Assembly (NCBI GenBank): GCA_035268685.1
Contig: DATFKK010000134.1
Span: 1 to 47,380, forward strand
DNA from: Candidatus Krumholzibacteriia bacterium
GTDB taxonomy: Bacteria; Krumholzibacteriota; Krumholzibacteriia; JAJRXK01
Reading direction: 5' to 3'
DNA: 47,380 bases
A program made the position numbers and the translations under genes. This document shows, one piece after another, positions 34,863 through 43,431 of this stretch. Each line of letters begins with the position of its first letter. The first letter of the stretch is position 1. Below the pieces are notes generated by a model, which saw nothing but the letters and a program-made list of their open reading frames with translations, made no database searches and was not told the origin of the DNA.

Positions 34863-36364
34863 CGGGTCCTCCGGTCGTCGGTGCGTTCGAAGATCGAATG
34901 GCGGTCGAGGTCGAGCCAGTACTGCAACGAGAGCCGGCGGATCTCGTCGAAGTAGGCGTCGGTGAGGTTGCCGTAGCGCTCGGCGGCGGTGCGGACGTCG
35001 GTGCGGATGTCCGCGAGGACTTCGTCGGACAGGGCGAGTTCGAGCGAACGATCGCCCTTGGTGAAGCGGGCGCGCACCTGCGGGCGGCCGCCGTCGACGT
35101 TCTCGATCGTCCCGCGGCCCAGACTGGCTCCGGTGGCGACCTGCAGTCCGTCGGCCAGACAGCTCACGGGAGGCTTCGGCCCCGCCCAGGTCGTCACGCG
35201 CAGTTCGTCGAGATCGGCGTCGAGCAGCTCCCGCGCGAGGATCCCCATCTTCACGCCGACGATCGAATAGATCCCCAGGTGACGGTGCAGCTCGTTCGTG
35301 AGTACCGACGCCCGCCATTCCTCGAGGCCGTGGCGCTCGAGGATCGGGTCGACCACGGGCGCCACGTCGGGCAGGAACTGCTCGGGATCGGTGGGGTAGC
35401 GCTCGAGCACGACGTAGGGACGCGGCTGCGGTCCGTGGTCGTCGGAGAAGCGATCGCGGTAGACCGTCCGCGCGAAATCACGATCCCAGTCGGCCAGTGA
35501 CGCCGTGCGGGCCTGGATCGGGTTGGTGTCCGACCACGACTCGAAGCGCGCGACCAGCGGCTGCAGGGCGACGATCGCGGCCAGGTCGTCGGCCACCGAG
35601 TCCGCCTGCTCGAGGGCGTGCGCGCGCAGATCGTCGACGGCGTGCAGAGCGGCGAAGGCCTCGGCCGCGGGTGTGGACTGCGACTCGACGGCGTCGAGCA
35701 GGGCGGCGTCGAACAACGCCACGTCACCCGCCGCGGGGGTCACCAGCCGCAGGTCGATGCCCAGGTCGAGGATCGCGTCGGCCGCGGCGCGGTCGCGTTC
35801 GAGGTTCCACTGCGCGCCCGGATCGTCGCTGCGCGGGTCGGCGGCCCAGTACACGGAGTGGATCGCATCGACGATCCCCGGATCGGACTCGATCAGGGCC
35901 GCGAGGTTGGTCAGCGGACCGAGGCAGAGGATCCTCACCCCGGCGCCGTGCTGGGCGCTGATCCACTTCCGCACGTGGGCCAGGGGGTCGCCGTCGGTGC
36001 GGCGGTCGTCGCGGATCGGCAGACCGGCGTCGCGCAGGTTCGCCCGCACGAAATCGCGGAAGGGCGGCGGCGATGCCCCGACGGACCGGCCCGCGACCAC
36101 CGGAACGTCTCCGCGGCCGAGCCGCTCGATCCACGCCTCGACCACGAACGCACCCTGGGCCGGCCCGAGCACGCCGTCCGAGGTGACGATGCCCGCCACC
36201 TGGGGACGGGGCTGGGCCAGCACGACGGCCAGGGCACGCAGGTCGTCGAGACCGGCGTCGGTGTCGATCAACAGTGGCGGTTCGGCGACGTCGTGCGCCG
36301 CGACGGGCGTGACGGCGAGGGCGACGAGGACCGCGAGCACGATCGCGGTACGGGAGCGTGGCAT
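34859..36364 (-). CDS. Exported fusion: nucleoside hydrolase domain plus FmdE-like domain
   Basis: The protein has 501 residues. A signal peptide (MPRSRTAIVLAVLVALAVTP) precedes an inosine-uridine-type nucleoside hydrolase domain (about 28-310) with the calcium-binding LLIDTDAGLDDLRALAV and ILCLGPLTNLAALIE. The C-terminal domain (about 360-490) resembles FmdE: LHRHLGIYSIVGVKMGILA, SCLADGLQVATGASLGRGTI and RARFTKGDRSLELALSD. The usual Cys in the FmdE HGHxCPG opening is missing (HRHLGIY), while a Cys precedes LADGLQ. Both parts should be periplasmic. It precedes and overlaps a TonB receptor gene, suggesting it processes the imported compound. GGGAGG precedes the ATG, and a long inverted repeat lies 20 bp upstream. 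Confidence 0.85.
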   Translation of the reverse strand: MPRSRTAIVLAVLVALAVTPVAAHDVAEPPLLIDTDAGLDDLRALAVVLAQPRPQVAGIVTSDGVLGPAQGAFVVEAWIERLGRGDVPVVAGRSVGASPPPFRDFVRANLRDAGLPIRDDRRTDGDPLAHVRKWISAQHGAGVRILCLGPLTNLAALIESDPGIVDAIHSVYWAADPRSDDPGAQWNLERDRAAADAILDLGIDLRLVTPAAGDVALFDAALLDAVESQSTPAAEAFAALHAVDDLRAHALEQADSVADDLAAIVALQPLVARFESWSDTNPIQARTASLADWDRDFARTVYRDRFSDDHGPQPRPYVVLERYPTDPEQFLPDVAPVVDPILERHGLEEWRASVLTNELHRHLGIYSIVGVKMGILARELLDADLDELRVTTWAGPKPPVSCLADGLQVATGASLGRGTIENVDGGRPQVRARFTKGDRSLELALSDEVLADIRTDVRTAAERYGNLTDAYFDEIRRLSLQYWLDLDRHSIFERTDDRRTR

Positions 36365-36383
36365 GACGGGGCCTCCCGGTGGA

Positions 36384-36408
36384 TATTACGAATTGCGAAC
36401 TCGTAATA
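36384..36408 (-). promoter_or_regulatory. AT-rich 25-bp operator-like inverted repeat upstream of the transporter operon
   Basis: TATTACGA-N9-TCGTAATA has perfect 8-bp arms in an otherwise GC-rich region, 20 bp before the start of the nucleoside hydrolase-FmdE gene. Its size and position fit a metalloregulator or cofactor-sensing repressor site overlapping the promoter. I cannot assign it to Fur, Zur or NikR by sequence. Confidence 0.6.
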
Positions 36409-36471
36409 CGCTGCACCAGGCGGCCCCGCTCGACCACTGTGGAGATGTGAGAAGACCGACGCGGTGCGGGA

Positions 36472-37467
36472 TCAGAATCGCGCGGGCGGCGCCGGCCGAT
36501 TGTCGAGGATCGACTCGATCCGCTCGACGACGTCTCCGGTGAGCTTCGGCAGCACCTCGAGCGCGTCGAGGTTCTCGGCCAGCTGATCGGTGCGCGACGC
36601 CCCGAGGATCACCGTGCTCACCCGCGGGTTCAGCAGACACCACGCGATGGCCAGCTGGCCGAGCGAGCAGTCGAGATCGGCCGCGATCGGTTCGAGACGG
36701 CGCGCCTTCTCGATCTTCGCCTGCCCTTCCTCGTTCTCGAAGAGGCGGCGCAGCCACTCGTAGCCGGGCAGCGTCGGCCGCGATCCCTCGGGAATGCCGT
36801 CGCGGTACTTGCCGGTGAGGATCCCGCTCGCCAGCGGCGACCAGATGGTGGTGCCGATCCCCGCGGTCTCGTACAGCGGGCGGTACTCGGCCTCGACGCG
36901 CTCACGGTGGAACATGTTGTACTGCGGTTGCTCCATGGTCGGCGCGTGCAGATGGTTCGCGCGTGCCACGCCGACCGCCTCCTGGATCTGCTGCGCGTTC
37001 CATTCGCTGGTTCCCCAGTACAGCACCTTTCCCGCGCGGATCAGCTGGTCCATGGTGAACACCGTCTCTTCGATCGGCGTGTCCACGTCGGGACGATGGC
37101 AGAAGAACAGGTCGAGGTGGTCGACCTGCAGCCGCCGGAGCGCCGCGTCGCAGGCCTCGCGCACGTGCTTGCGGTGCAACCCGCGCTGGGTCGGGCAATC
37201 GCCGCCCCAGAAGACCTTGCTCGACACGACGTAGGTGTCGCGCGGCCAGCCCTCCTTCTTCAGCACCTCGCCCATCAGGCGCTCGCTCTCGCCGGCGGCG
37301 TAGGCCTCGGCGTTGTCGAAGAAGTTCACGCCCCGCTCGTAGGCCAGCCGCATGCACGCGGCCGCCTCGTCGAGCTGCATCTGCGTGCCGAAGGTGACCC
37401 AGCTGCCGAAGGAGAGAGCGCTCACGGGGAGACCGGAGCGGCCGAGGCGGCGGTAGGACATGTCCAT
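36472..37467 (-). CDS. Aldo/keto reductase (AKR6, potassium-channel beta-subunit-like)
   Basis: This 331-residue TIM-barrel oxidoreductase has the tetrad in place: Asp and Tyr in [14 protein letters not shown], Lys in VVSSKVFW, and His in [13 protein letters not shown]. The [20 protein letters not shown] and [15 protein letters not shown] segments are typical of Kv-beta-like AKR6 members. It reduces aldehydes or ketones with NADPH. I chose the ATG at 37467 because GAGGATCCC precedes it and the protein begins at the family N-terminus ([12 protein letters not shown]). An ATG at 37527 would add 20 residues with an Asp-His repeat (DHDHDHDH), a possible metal-binding extension. It is transcribed alone, divergent from a sorting-domain protein gene. 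Confidence 0.92.
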   Translation of the reverse strand: MDMSYRRLGRSGLPVSALSFGSWVTFGTQMQLDEAAACMRLAYERGVNFFDNAEAYAAGESERLMGEVLKKEGWPRDTYVVSSKVFWGGDCPTQRGLHRKHVREACDAALRRLQVDHLDLFFCHRPDVDTPIEETVFTMDQLIRAGKVLYWGTSEWNAQQIQEAVGVARANHLHAPTMEQPQYNMFHRERVEAEYRPLYETAGIGTTIWSPLASGILTGKYRDGIPEGSRPTLPGYEWLRRLFENEEGQAKIEKARRLEPIAADLDCSLGQLAIAWCLLNPRVSTVILGASRTDQLAENLDALEVLPKLTGDVVERIESILDNRPAPPARF

Positions 37468-37627
37468 GGTGGGATCCTCACGGGTCGGGGTCTGTGGGTG
37501 GTCGTGATCGTGGTCGTGATCGGACATGCTAGGCGGCACACCGGGGGAATCAAGGGCGGCGGCTTCCGTTCGGTCGCGCGAGCGGGTAGGCTGGATCCCG
37601 AACGGACTCCCGCGAAAGGCCCGCCCC

Positions 37628-38632
37628 GTGATCGCTCACCTGCTCTCGCGCGCTCGCCGTGTCGTCGTCGGTGTCGCCCTGTCGGTGGTGCTGCTGCCGT
37701 CGGCCGGCCAAGCCGACCTCACGATCGTCTCCGGCGACTGCGGCGAACTCGACACCGAGCTCCTCGATGCGTCCCCCCACCTCTTCACGACCACCGTCGA
37801 GGTCTTCGAGTGCGACTTCGTCGAGGCGGGCATGACCGAGGGCGGGCTCGAAATCTTCACCGACGGCAACGCGGGCGGCAGCTCGATCTACTCCGAGATC
37901 CTCGCCCACGATCTCGCCGCGGCCTGCGACGGCGCGACCCTGCTGAAGACCGAGACCGAGATCCTCTACGACGATCCCAACGGCAAGAAGACCGATCTAC
38001 TGGTCGAGATCGACGGGACGAGGATCGGGGTGAGCGTGACGCGGGCCATCACCTTCCCGCCCGGAACGCCGCTCACCCTGGCGCGCGCCGAGGAGGTCCT
38101 CTTCGACAAGCTCGACGACGTCCGCGCGAGCAGCGCCAACGTCAGCGCCACCGACGCCTGGCAGAAGCAGATCCTGGTGGTGGAGGTCCCCGTCGGGAGC
38201 GATCGCGATCAGGTGGTGGCCGCCTACGGCAACGCGGATCCCGCGCGGCGGGCCGACACGATCGTGTGGGCCGTCGACACCGACGGCAGCGACGAGTTCC
38301 TGTACTTCGGCGACGCGCCCACCTGCGAGTCCACCGCGGCGCCCGCGGCACCCGCTCCCCTCGTGGTGCGTGCCTTCCCGAATCCCTTCAACCCGACGAC
38401 GACCTTCGCCTTCGAGCTCGAGCGGCCCGCGTCGGTGTCCCTGCGCATCCTCGACGCACGGGGACGGGTGGTCCGCACGCTCGCGGCCGGCCGGGCCCTC
38501 GCCGCCGGCGATCATCGGCTCCGCTGGCGCGGCCGCGACGACCACGGAGTCGCCGTGGGCAGCGGCGTCTATCTCCTGCGGCTGACGGCCGGCGACCGCA
38601 GCGGATGGCGCCGCGTGGTGCTCGTGGAGTGA
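37628..38632 (+). CDS. Exported protein with C-terminal sorting domain
   Basis: This 334-residue protein has a signal peptide ([19 protein letters not shown]) and a middle domain of about 200 residues, with [20 protein letters not shown] and [15 protein letters not shown] suggesting a compact alpha/beta fold with an endonuclease-like look, though no motif is certain. The C-terminal FlgD-like sorting domain contains [47 protein letters not shown] and [10 protein letters not shown]. Such domains direct export or surface attachment in FCB-group bacteria. The GTG at 37628 follows GAAAGG. The gene is convergent with a small membrane protein gene six bases downstream. Confidence 0.85.
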   Translation: MIAHLLSRARRVVVGVALSVVLLPSAGQADLTIVSGDCGELDTELLDASPHLFTTTVEVFECDFVEAGMTEGGLEIFTDGNAGGSSIYSEILAHDLAAACDGATLLKTETEILYDDPNGKKTDLLVEIDGTRIGVSVTRAITFPPGTPLTLARAEEVLFDKLDDVRASSANVSATDAWQKQILVVEVPVGSDRDQVVAAYGNADPARRADTIVWAVDTDGSDEFLYFGDAPTCESTAAPAAPAPLVVRAFPNPFNPTTTFAFELERPASVSLRILDARGRVVRTLAAGRALAAGDHRLRWRGRDDHGVAVGSGVYLLRLTAGDRSGWRRVVLVE

Positions 38633-38638
38633 CGGCGC

Positions 38639-39016
38639 TCAGGACTGCGCTTCGCGTGCCTTGCGGGCGTCGACGAAGCTCTTGATCGCACCGACGAGGA
38701 AGATCACCGACAGCAGCGCCATGATCGCCTGGGAGACGGCGGCCTCGGGGCGCTCGACCTCGCCGCCCTGCGCCACGGAGATCGCTCCGGGAATCCCGCG
38801 GGCGCTCCCGATCAGGGCGAGCAGTGCCAGAACCGCCGCGGCGTGACCGGCGTGCTTGATCTTCGACTCGTCGCGCATCACCAACCCGAGCACGACGAAG
38901 ACCACGCCGAAGAAGGCCGGGATGAGAGCCGTGATGCTCTCCTGACCCGTGGCGAAGTACGCGATCAGACCGAGCAGGACGAAGAGGACGCCGAAGATCG
39001 TGGTGAACCGGGACAC
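38639..39016 (-). CDS. Small integral membrane protein
   Basis: This 125-residue protein has four hydrophobic segments (FTTIFGVLFVLLGLIAYF, ALIPAFFGVVFVVLGLVM, AAAVLALLALIGSARG and QAIMALLSVIFLVGAIKSF) and a short basic C-terminus. This is the layout of an uncharacterised four-helix inner-membrane family. The GTG at 39016 has TGGAGCC upstream and places the first helix at the N-terminus. Eighteen additional upstream codons in frame are Pro/Ala-rich and not needed. No functional motif is visible. It is downstream of the CoA-transferase terminator and probably has its own promoter. Confidence 0.75.
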   Translation of the reverse strand: MSRFTTIFGVLFVLLGLIAYFATGQESITALIPAFFGVVFVVLGLVMRDESKIKHAGHAAAVLALLALIGSARGIPGAISVAQGGEVERPEAAVSQAIMALLSVIFLVGAIKSFVDARKAREAQS

Positions 39017-39101
39017 CGTGGCTCCAGAGAAGGGGGAGGTCGGGGCACCCGCGGTCGCGGGCGGAGCCACAAGCTAGTCGTGGTGCGGGGGGAATCAAGC
39101 G

Positions 39102-39131
39102 CGGGGGCGGCCCCGATCGGAACCGCCCCCG
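39102..39131 (-). terminator. Hairpin terminator after the CoA-transferase gene
   Basis: A perfect 9-bp stem (CGGGGGCGG / CCGCCCCCG) encloses a 12-nt loop that itself contains the palindrome CCGATCGG. It lies 12 bp beyond the CoA-transferase stop and is followed on the minus strand by CGCTTGATTCCCCC. Confidence 0.7.
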
Positions 39132-39143
39132 GCGCAGGACCTC

Positions 39144-40442
39144 TCAGGCCAGCAGCTTGCGCTCGCGGGCCTGCTCGGTGAGTTCGTCGCGGAACTGCGG
39201 GGCCGCGATGCTGATCAGTGCCTCGGCCCGCTCCCGCAGGTTCTTGCCGAAGAGGTTCACCGCACCGAATTCGGTCACGACCCAGTGCACGTCGGCCCGA
39301 CTGGTGACCACGCCCGCCCCCTGCTTCAGGAACGGCTGGATCCGGCTCAGGGTGCCCTTCTTCGCCGTGGCCGGCAGGGCGATGATCGGCATGCCGCCCT
39401 TGCTCTTGGCCGCGCCGCGGATGAAGTCGACCTGACCACCGAAGCCCGAGTAGATGTACGGACCCATGGAGTCGGAACACACCTGACCGGTGAGATCGAC
39501 CTCGATCGCCGAGTTGATGGCCACCATGTTGTCGTGCTGGCTCACGATGAAGGGGTCGTTCACGTACTCGGTCGGATGCGCCTCGATCAACGGGTTGTTG
39601 TCGAGGTAGTCGTAGAGAGCGTCGCTGCCGAGCGCGAAGGTGATCACGACCTTGCCCGGATGCAGGGTCTTCTGACTTCCACTCACCACACCACGTTCGA
39701 TGGCCCGCATGGCGCCGTCACTGAGCATCTCGGTGTGGATCCCGAGGTCGAGCTTTCCCTCGAGCGCCCCGTAGACCGAGTCGGGAATCCCGCCGATGCC
39801 CATCTGCAACGTGGCACCCGGCCGGATCAGTGGCACGATGTGACCCGCGATGGCCTTCTCGACGTCGCTGGCATCCTTCGTGTGCAGGTTCGGCAGGGGC
39901 GCCTCGTGTTCCACGACCGCATCGACCCGGCTCACGTGCACGAAGGCGTCGCCGAGCACGCGCGGCATGTTCGGGTTGACCTGGACGATGACCTTCTTGG
40001 CAGAGGCCGTCGCCGCCTTCGAGGCCAGGACCTCGATCCCCAGGCTCATGAAGCCGTGCTCGTCGGGAGGCGAGACCTGGACCATGGCCACGTCCAGCGG
40101 CACGATCCCCTCGCAGAAGAGACGCGGGATCTGGTGCAGGAAGATCGGCATGTAGTCCGCGCGGCCGTCGTTCACGGCGGCGCGATCGGCCGGGCCCACG
40201 AACAGCGAATTGTGGCGGAAGTGCCCTTCCATGCCGGGCTGGGACAGCAGGTCCTCGCCCAGCAGGAGCACGTGGTTCAGCTGGACGTTCTGGAGCTCGT
40301 CGCGCCGCTCGGCGAGTGCACTCACCAGGGCCGACGGGATCGCCGCGTTCCCCCCGTAGTACACCCGGTCCCCGCTACGAACCATGCCCACGGCTTCGGC
40401 CGCACTGGCCAGCTTCGACTTGTAGTCGTCCACCCAGCTCAT
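39144..40442 (-). CDS. Acetyl-CoA hydrolase/transferase family protein (4-hydroxybutyrate CoA-transferase-like)
   Basis: This 432-residue member of the family-I-like CoA-transferase group includes acetyl-CoA hydrolase and 4-hydroxybutyrate CoA-transferase. Landmarks are RVYYGGNAAIPSALVSALAE near the N-terminus and QVSPPDEHGFMSLGIEV. QMGIGGIPDSVYGALEGK and the catalytic-Glu region in VVTEFGAVNLFGKNLRERAE complete the set. It transfers CoA between acyl groups or hydrolyses acetyl-CoA. It begins 1 bp after the stop of the alanine-dehydrogenase-like gene, so the two are co-transcribed. The physiological substrate is unknown, with a fermentative amino-acid route plausible from the neighbour. Confidence 0.92.
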   Translation of the reverse strand: MSWVDDYKSKLASAAEAVGMVRSGDRVYYGGNAAIPSALVSALAERRDELQNVQLNHVLLLGEDLLSQPGMEGHFRHNSLFVGPADRAAVNDGRADYMPIFLHQIPRLFCEGIVPLDVAMVQVSPPDEHGFMSLGIEVLASKAATASAKKVIVQVNPNMPRVLGDAFVHVSRVDAVVEHEAPLPNLHTKDASDVEKAIAGHIVPLIRPGATLQMGIGGIPDSVYGALEGKLDLGIHTEMLSDGAMRAIERGVVSGSQKTLHPGKVVITFALGSDALYDYLDNNPLIEAHPTEYVNDPFIVSQHDNMVAINSAIEVDLTGQVCSDSMGPYIYSGFGGQVDFIRGAAKSKGGMPIIALPATAKKGTLSRIQPFLKQGAGVVTSRADVHWVVTEFGAVNLFGKNLRERAEALISIAAPQFRDELTEQARERKLLA

Positions 40443-40443
40443 G

Positions 40444-41565
40444 TCACTCTCCCAGCAAGCGTTCGATCGGGGTGACGGGCATGTCGAGCGTGTCGCCCAC
40501 GCGGCGGTGCACCAACTCGCCCTTGTACAGGTACGCGCCCGCGGCCAGGCCGGAGTTCTCGCGCAGCGCGGACTCGGTGCCGTTCTGCGCGATCTCGATC
40601 AGGTAGGGCAGGGCCGCGCTGGCCAGAGCGCGCGACGCCGTGCGAGCCACGTTCGAGGTCATGTTCGGAACGCAGTAGTGGATCACTCCGTGCCGTTCGA
40701 AGACGGGATCGGCGAGCGTGGTCGGACGGCTGGTCTCGATGCAGCCACCCTGGTCGATCGAGACGTCGACGATCACGCTGCCCTGCTTCATCTCGCGGAC
40801 CATCTCCTCGCTCACCACGAAGGGAGCGCGCCCACCGGGGATGAGCACCGCGCCGATGATGACGTCGGAAATGGCGGTGAACTTCTCGAGCCGATCACTG
40901 CCGGCGACGATGGTCACCACGTGGCCGTTGGTCTCGTCGTGCAGGCGGCGGAGCTTGCCGACGTCGGTGTCGATGACCACGACGTGCGCACCCGCCTGCA
41001 GGGCATGGCGGGTGACCGCGTGCCCGACCCGACCCGCGCCCAGCACGAGCACGGTGGGCGGCGCGACACACGGAACGGATCCGAGGAGGATCCCGCGACC
41101 ACCCTCACCGTTCTGCAGGTAGCGGGCGGCGATCTGCAGGACCATGTGCCCGGCCATCTCGCTGAACGGAACGAGGACCGGAGCCTCCCCCGAGCCGTCC
41201 TCGATCAACTCGTAGCCGATGAGTGTGGCCTCGCGGTCGCGCAAGGGGCCGACGGTCTCGGGACCGGCCACGGCCATGTGCTGGAAGCCGCAGACGGTCG
41301 CGCCAGGGCGCAACATCGAGGCCTGCTCACGGTCGAGACGACCGACGCAGCACAAGAGGTCGCTGCGACGGAGGATCTCTTCTCCGCTGTAGAGGATCTG
41401 CGCGCCGGCGTTCTGGTAGTCGGCGTCGCTGAAGTGGGCGTCCTCGCCCACGCCCCTCTCGACCACCACCGTGTGCCCGAGACTCGACAATCGATGGACG
41501 GCGAAGGGGGTCAACCCCGCGCGATGTTCCAAGCCGTGCGCTTCGCGCGGAACTCCGACGATCAT
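40444..41565 (-). CDS. ald: Alanine dehydrogenase-like NAD(H)-dependent oxidoreductase
   Basis: This 373-residue protein belongs to the alanine dehydrogenase/PNT family. The N-terminus MIVGVPREAHGLEHRAGLTP carries the substrate Arg. GFQHMAVAGP provides the His, and VLVLGAGRVGHAVTRHALQA is the Rossmann NAD-binding motif. VIDVSIDQGGCIETSRPTT and VPNMTSNVARTAS are highly typical of Ald. The conserved substrate-binding Lys found in a V-K-V-K-E-P block appears replaced (DLLCCVGRLDREQ), so activity on alanine should be questioned. AGGAGGT gives a near-perfect ribosome site before the ATG at 41565. The CoA-transferase gene follows after 1 bp. Confidence 0.87.
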   Translation of the reverse strand: MIVGVPREAHGLEHRAGLTPFAVHRLSSLGHTVVVERGVGEDAHFSDADYQNAGAQILYSGEEILRRSDLLCCVGRLDREQASMLRPGATVCGFQHMAVAGPETVGPLRDREATLIGYELIEDGSGEAPVLVPFSEMAGHMVLQIAARYLQNGEGGRGILLGSVPCVAPPTVLVLGAGRVGHAVTRHALQAGAHVVVIDTDVGKLRRLHDETNGHVVTIVAGSDRLEKFTAISDVIIGAVLIPGGRAPFVVSEEMVREMKQGSVIVDVSIDQGGCIETSRPTTLADPVFERHGVIHYCVPNMTSNVARTASRALASAALPYLIEIAQNGTESALRENSGLAAGAYLYKGELVHRRVGDTLDMPVTPIERLLGE

Positions 41566-41696
41566 GGTGCGACCTCCTGGACGACGCATTCGCTGCACAG
41601 TGTCGACGAACGCCGTCCATTGTCAGGTCGCGAAAGTGTGAGATCGATCACGGCTTCATGGGGCTCACACTTTTGCCGAGGCGCGAGGCGACCGGA

Positions 41697-42509
41697 TCAA
41701 CCTCCGGCGCGTTCGAGCACCTCGGCAGCGGCGGTCAGTCCGTCGGGGAACGGCCAGCCCTTGTCGTCGCGACGGTGCAGGGCCCAGCCCCGTGGCGTGC
41801 GGCCGTGGTTGGGATCCACCGCCTTCGGATCGAGCCCATGCGACAGCAGATGTTCGACCACCTCGGGCCGCCCGTACCACGCAGCCCAGTGCAGCAGGGA
41901 TGCCTCGCCGTAGTTGGCCTGGAGGTCGGCGCCGGCTTCGCGCAAGGCAGCGAGGCATCGGAAGCGCGCATTGATCGTGGCCCCCACCACCGCGCGATCG
42001 GTCGGCGCCGAATCCTGCAGGTGGCGCCGCAACTCGTCGAGCGCACCGCCCCCGGCCGCGCGGTCCTGGGTGCCCAGCTCCGCCCCGGCTCCGACCAACC
42101 GATCCACCTCGCGGGTCGCCGCGAAGGCGATCCCGAGATCGAGGGCGGTTCCACCGTCGACGGCCCCGCCCCGTCGCTCGAGATCCACCCCGCGACGGAT
42201 CAGCAGGTCGACGATTCCGAGCTCGTACACGCTGACCGCCGTCATCAGGGGCGTCTCTGCCCGCTCGTCGGTCATCGGGTCCCAGTCCGCCGCGGCACCG
42301 GCGTCGAGCAGCACCCCGGCCATGGCCGTCTGCTCGCCCCGCGGGCACAGACCGTGGAAGGGGGCGCCTATCAGGTAGACCAGCAGCGGGACCTCGCGCT
42401 CCTCCCACGACATGGCGGCGTTCGCGCGCTCGGGGTCGCCGCCCACGGCACGGGCGAGCGCATCGGCGTGGCCGGTCGCGATGGCGTCACGGAGATCGTC
42501 GGTGATCAT
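41697..42509 (-). CDS. Ankyrin-repeat protein
   Basis: This 270-residue protein is composed of about six ankyrin-like helical repeats: DERAETPLMTAVSVYELGIV then DLLIRRGVDLE, DGGTALDLGIAFAATREV, INARFRCLAALREAGADLQA, and ASLLHWAAWYGRPEVVEHLL. There is no signal peptide or membrane segment, so it is probably a cytoplasmic protein-binding scaffold. The ATG at 42509 follows GGGAGG. It is divergent from a kinase-like gene 193 bp away. The partner is unknown. Confidence 0.88.
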   Translation of the reverse strand: MITDDLRDAIATGHADALARAVGGDPERANAAMSWEEREVPLLVYLIGAPFHGLCPRGEQTAMAGVLLDAGAAADWDPMTDERAETPLMTAVSVYELGIVDLLIRRGVDLERRGGAVDGGTALDLGIAFAATREVDRLVGAGAELGTQDRAAGGGALDELRRHLQDSAPTDRAVVGATINARFRCLAALREAGADLQANYGEASLLHWAAWYGRPEVVEHLLSHGLDPKAVDPNHGRTPRGWALHRRDDKGWPFPDGLTAAAEVLERAGG

Positions 42510-42702
42510 GGGAGCCTCCCGGAACGTCGGAAATCCCGGAGACGATGCGTCCCCGGGCGTGCGATCATACATGTTCTCCGAGGACTTGCATCGTTCGCGT
42601 CCCGGCCTCGACCCCCGGGGCGATTCCGAGGCCCCGACCGGGGCGGAAACGGTGCTGGCACGAAGCGGCTCGCAGTTCCCCGGCCTCTCTCCCGGCACGC
42701 CC

Positions 42703-43425
42703 ATGAGCACCCCCACCATCGACTCCTTCGACCTGTCCCCCGACCGCGTCCTCGCCCGCAAGTACCGGGTGCTCGAGCAACTCGGTGCCGGCTACGAGGG
42801 CGAGGTCTACCGCGTGGCGGAGGTACGGACGGGGATCGAACGCGCAGCCAAGCTGTTCTTCCCGCAGCGCAATCCGGGCCTGAAGACCTCGCGGGACTAC
42901 GCGAAGAAGCTGCACAAGCTGCGGCACTGCGACATCCTGATCCAGTACCAGACCGAGGAGCAGCTCACGCTGCGCGGCCACACGATCACCGCGCTGATCT
43001 CGGAATACGTCGACGGCCCCGTCCTCGACGACTTCCTGAAGACCCGGCCCGGCCGTCGCCTCGCGCCCTTCGAGGCCCTCCACCTGCTGTACGCCCTGGT
43101 GGTGGGCATGGAACCGATCCACCAGGCCGGCGAGTACCACGGTGACCTGCACGCCGGTAACATCATCGTCGCGCGCCACGGCCTGGAGTTCGAACTGAAG
43201 CTGATCGACTTCTTCCACTGGGACGCGCCGAAGGTCGAGAACCGACGCGCCGACGTGTGCGACGCGATCCGGCTCTTCTACGATGTGCTGGGTGGGCGAA
43301 AGACCTACGCGCGGCAATCGGCGGCGGTGAAGGAGATCTGCTGCGGACTCAAGCGCACCTTGATCCTGCGGAAGTTCCCGACCATGGCGCGGCTGCGCAA
43401 GCACCTCGAGACCATGCAGTGGTGA
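42703..43425 (+). CDS. Protein kinase-like protein
   Basis: This 240-residue protein has a kinase-like fold. YRVLEQLGAGYEGEVYRVAE is a glycine loop, AAKLFFPQ holds the ATP-binding Lys, and YHGDLHAGNIIVA is the catalytic loop (H-G-D-x-H-x-G-N, the form used by ABC1-type and aminoglycoside phosphotransferase-like kinases rather than HRD). KLIDFFHWDAPK is the metal-binding DFG equivalent (D-F-F). It is shorter than typical Ser/Thr kinases and lacks a sensor or membrane part. The ATG at 42703 is the last plausible start before the fold, without a clear ribosome site. It converges on the spermidine synthase fusion gene with a 6-bp gap. Confidence 0.8.
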   Translation: MSTPTIDSFDLSPDRVLARKYRVLEQLGAGYEGEVYRVAEVRTGIERAAKLFFPQRNPGLKTSRDYAKKLHKLRHCDILIQYQTEEQLTLRGHTITALISEYVDGPVLDDFLKTRPGRRLAPFEALHLLYALVVGMEPIHQAGEYHGDLHAGNIIVARHGLEFELKLIDFFHWDAPKVENRRADVCDAIRLFYDVLGGRKTYARQSAAVKEICCGLKRTLILRKFPTMARLRKHLETMQW

Positions 43426-43431
43426 GGGCCG

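Noticed and set aside
36384-36408. Assigning the inverted repeat to Fur, Zur or NikR
   Set aside because: The arms do not match the GATAATGATAATCATTATC, TGTTATA-type or GTATGA-N16-TCATAC patterns, so only a generic operator call is made.
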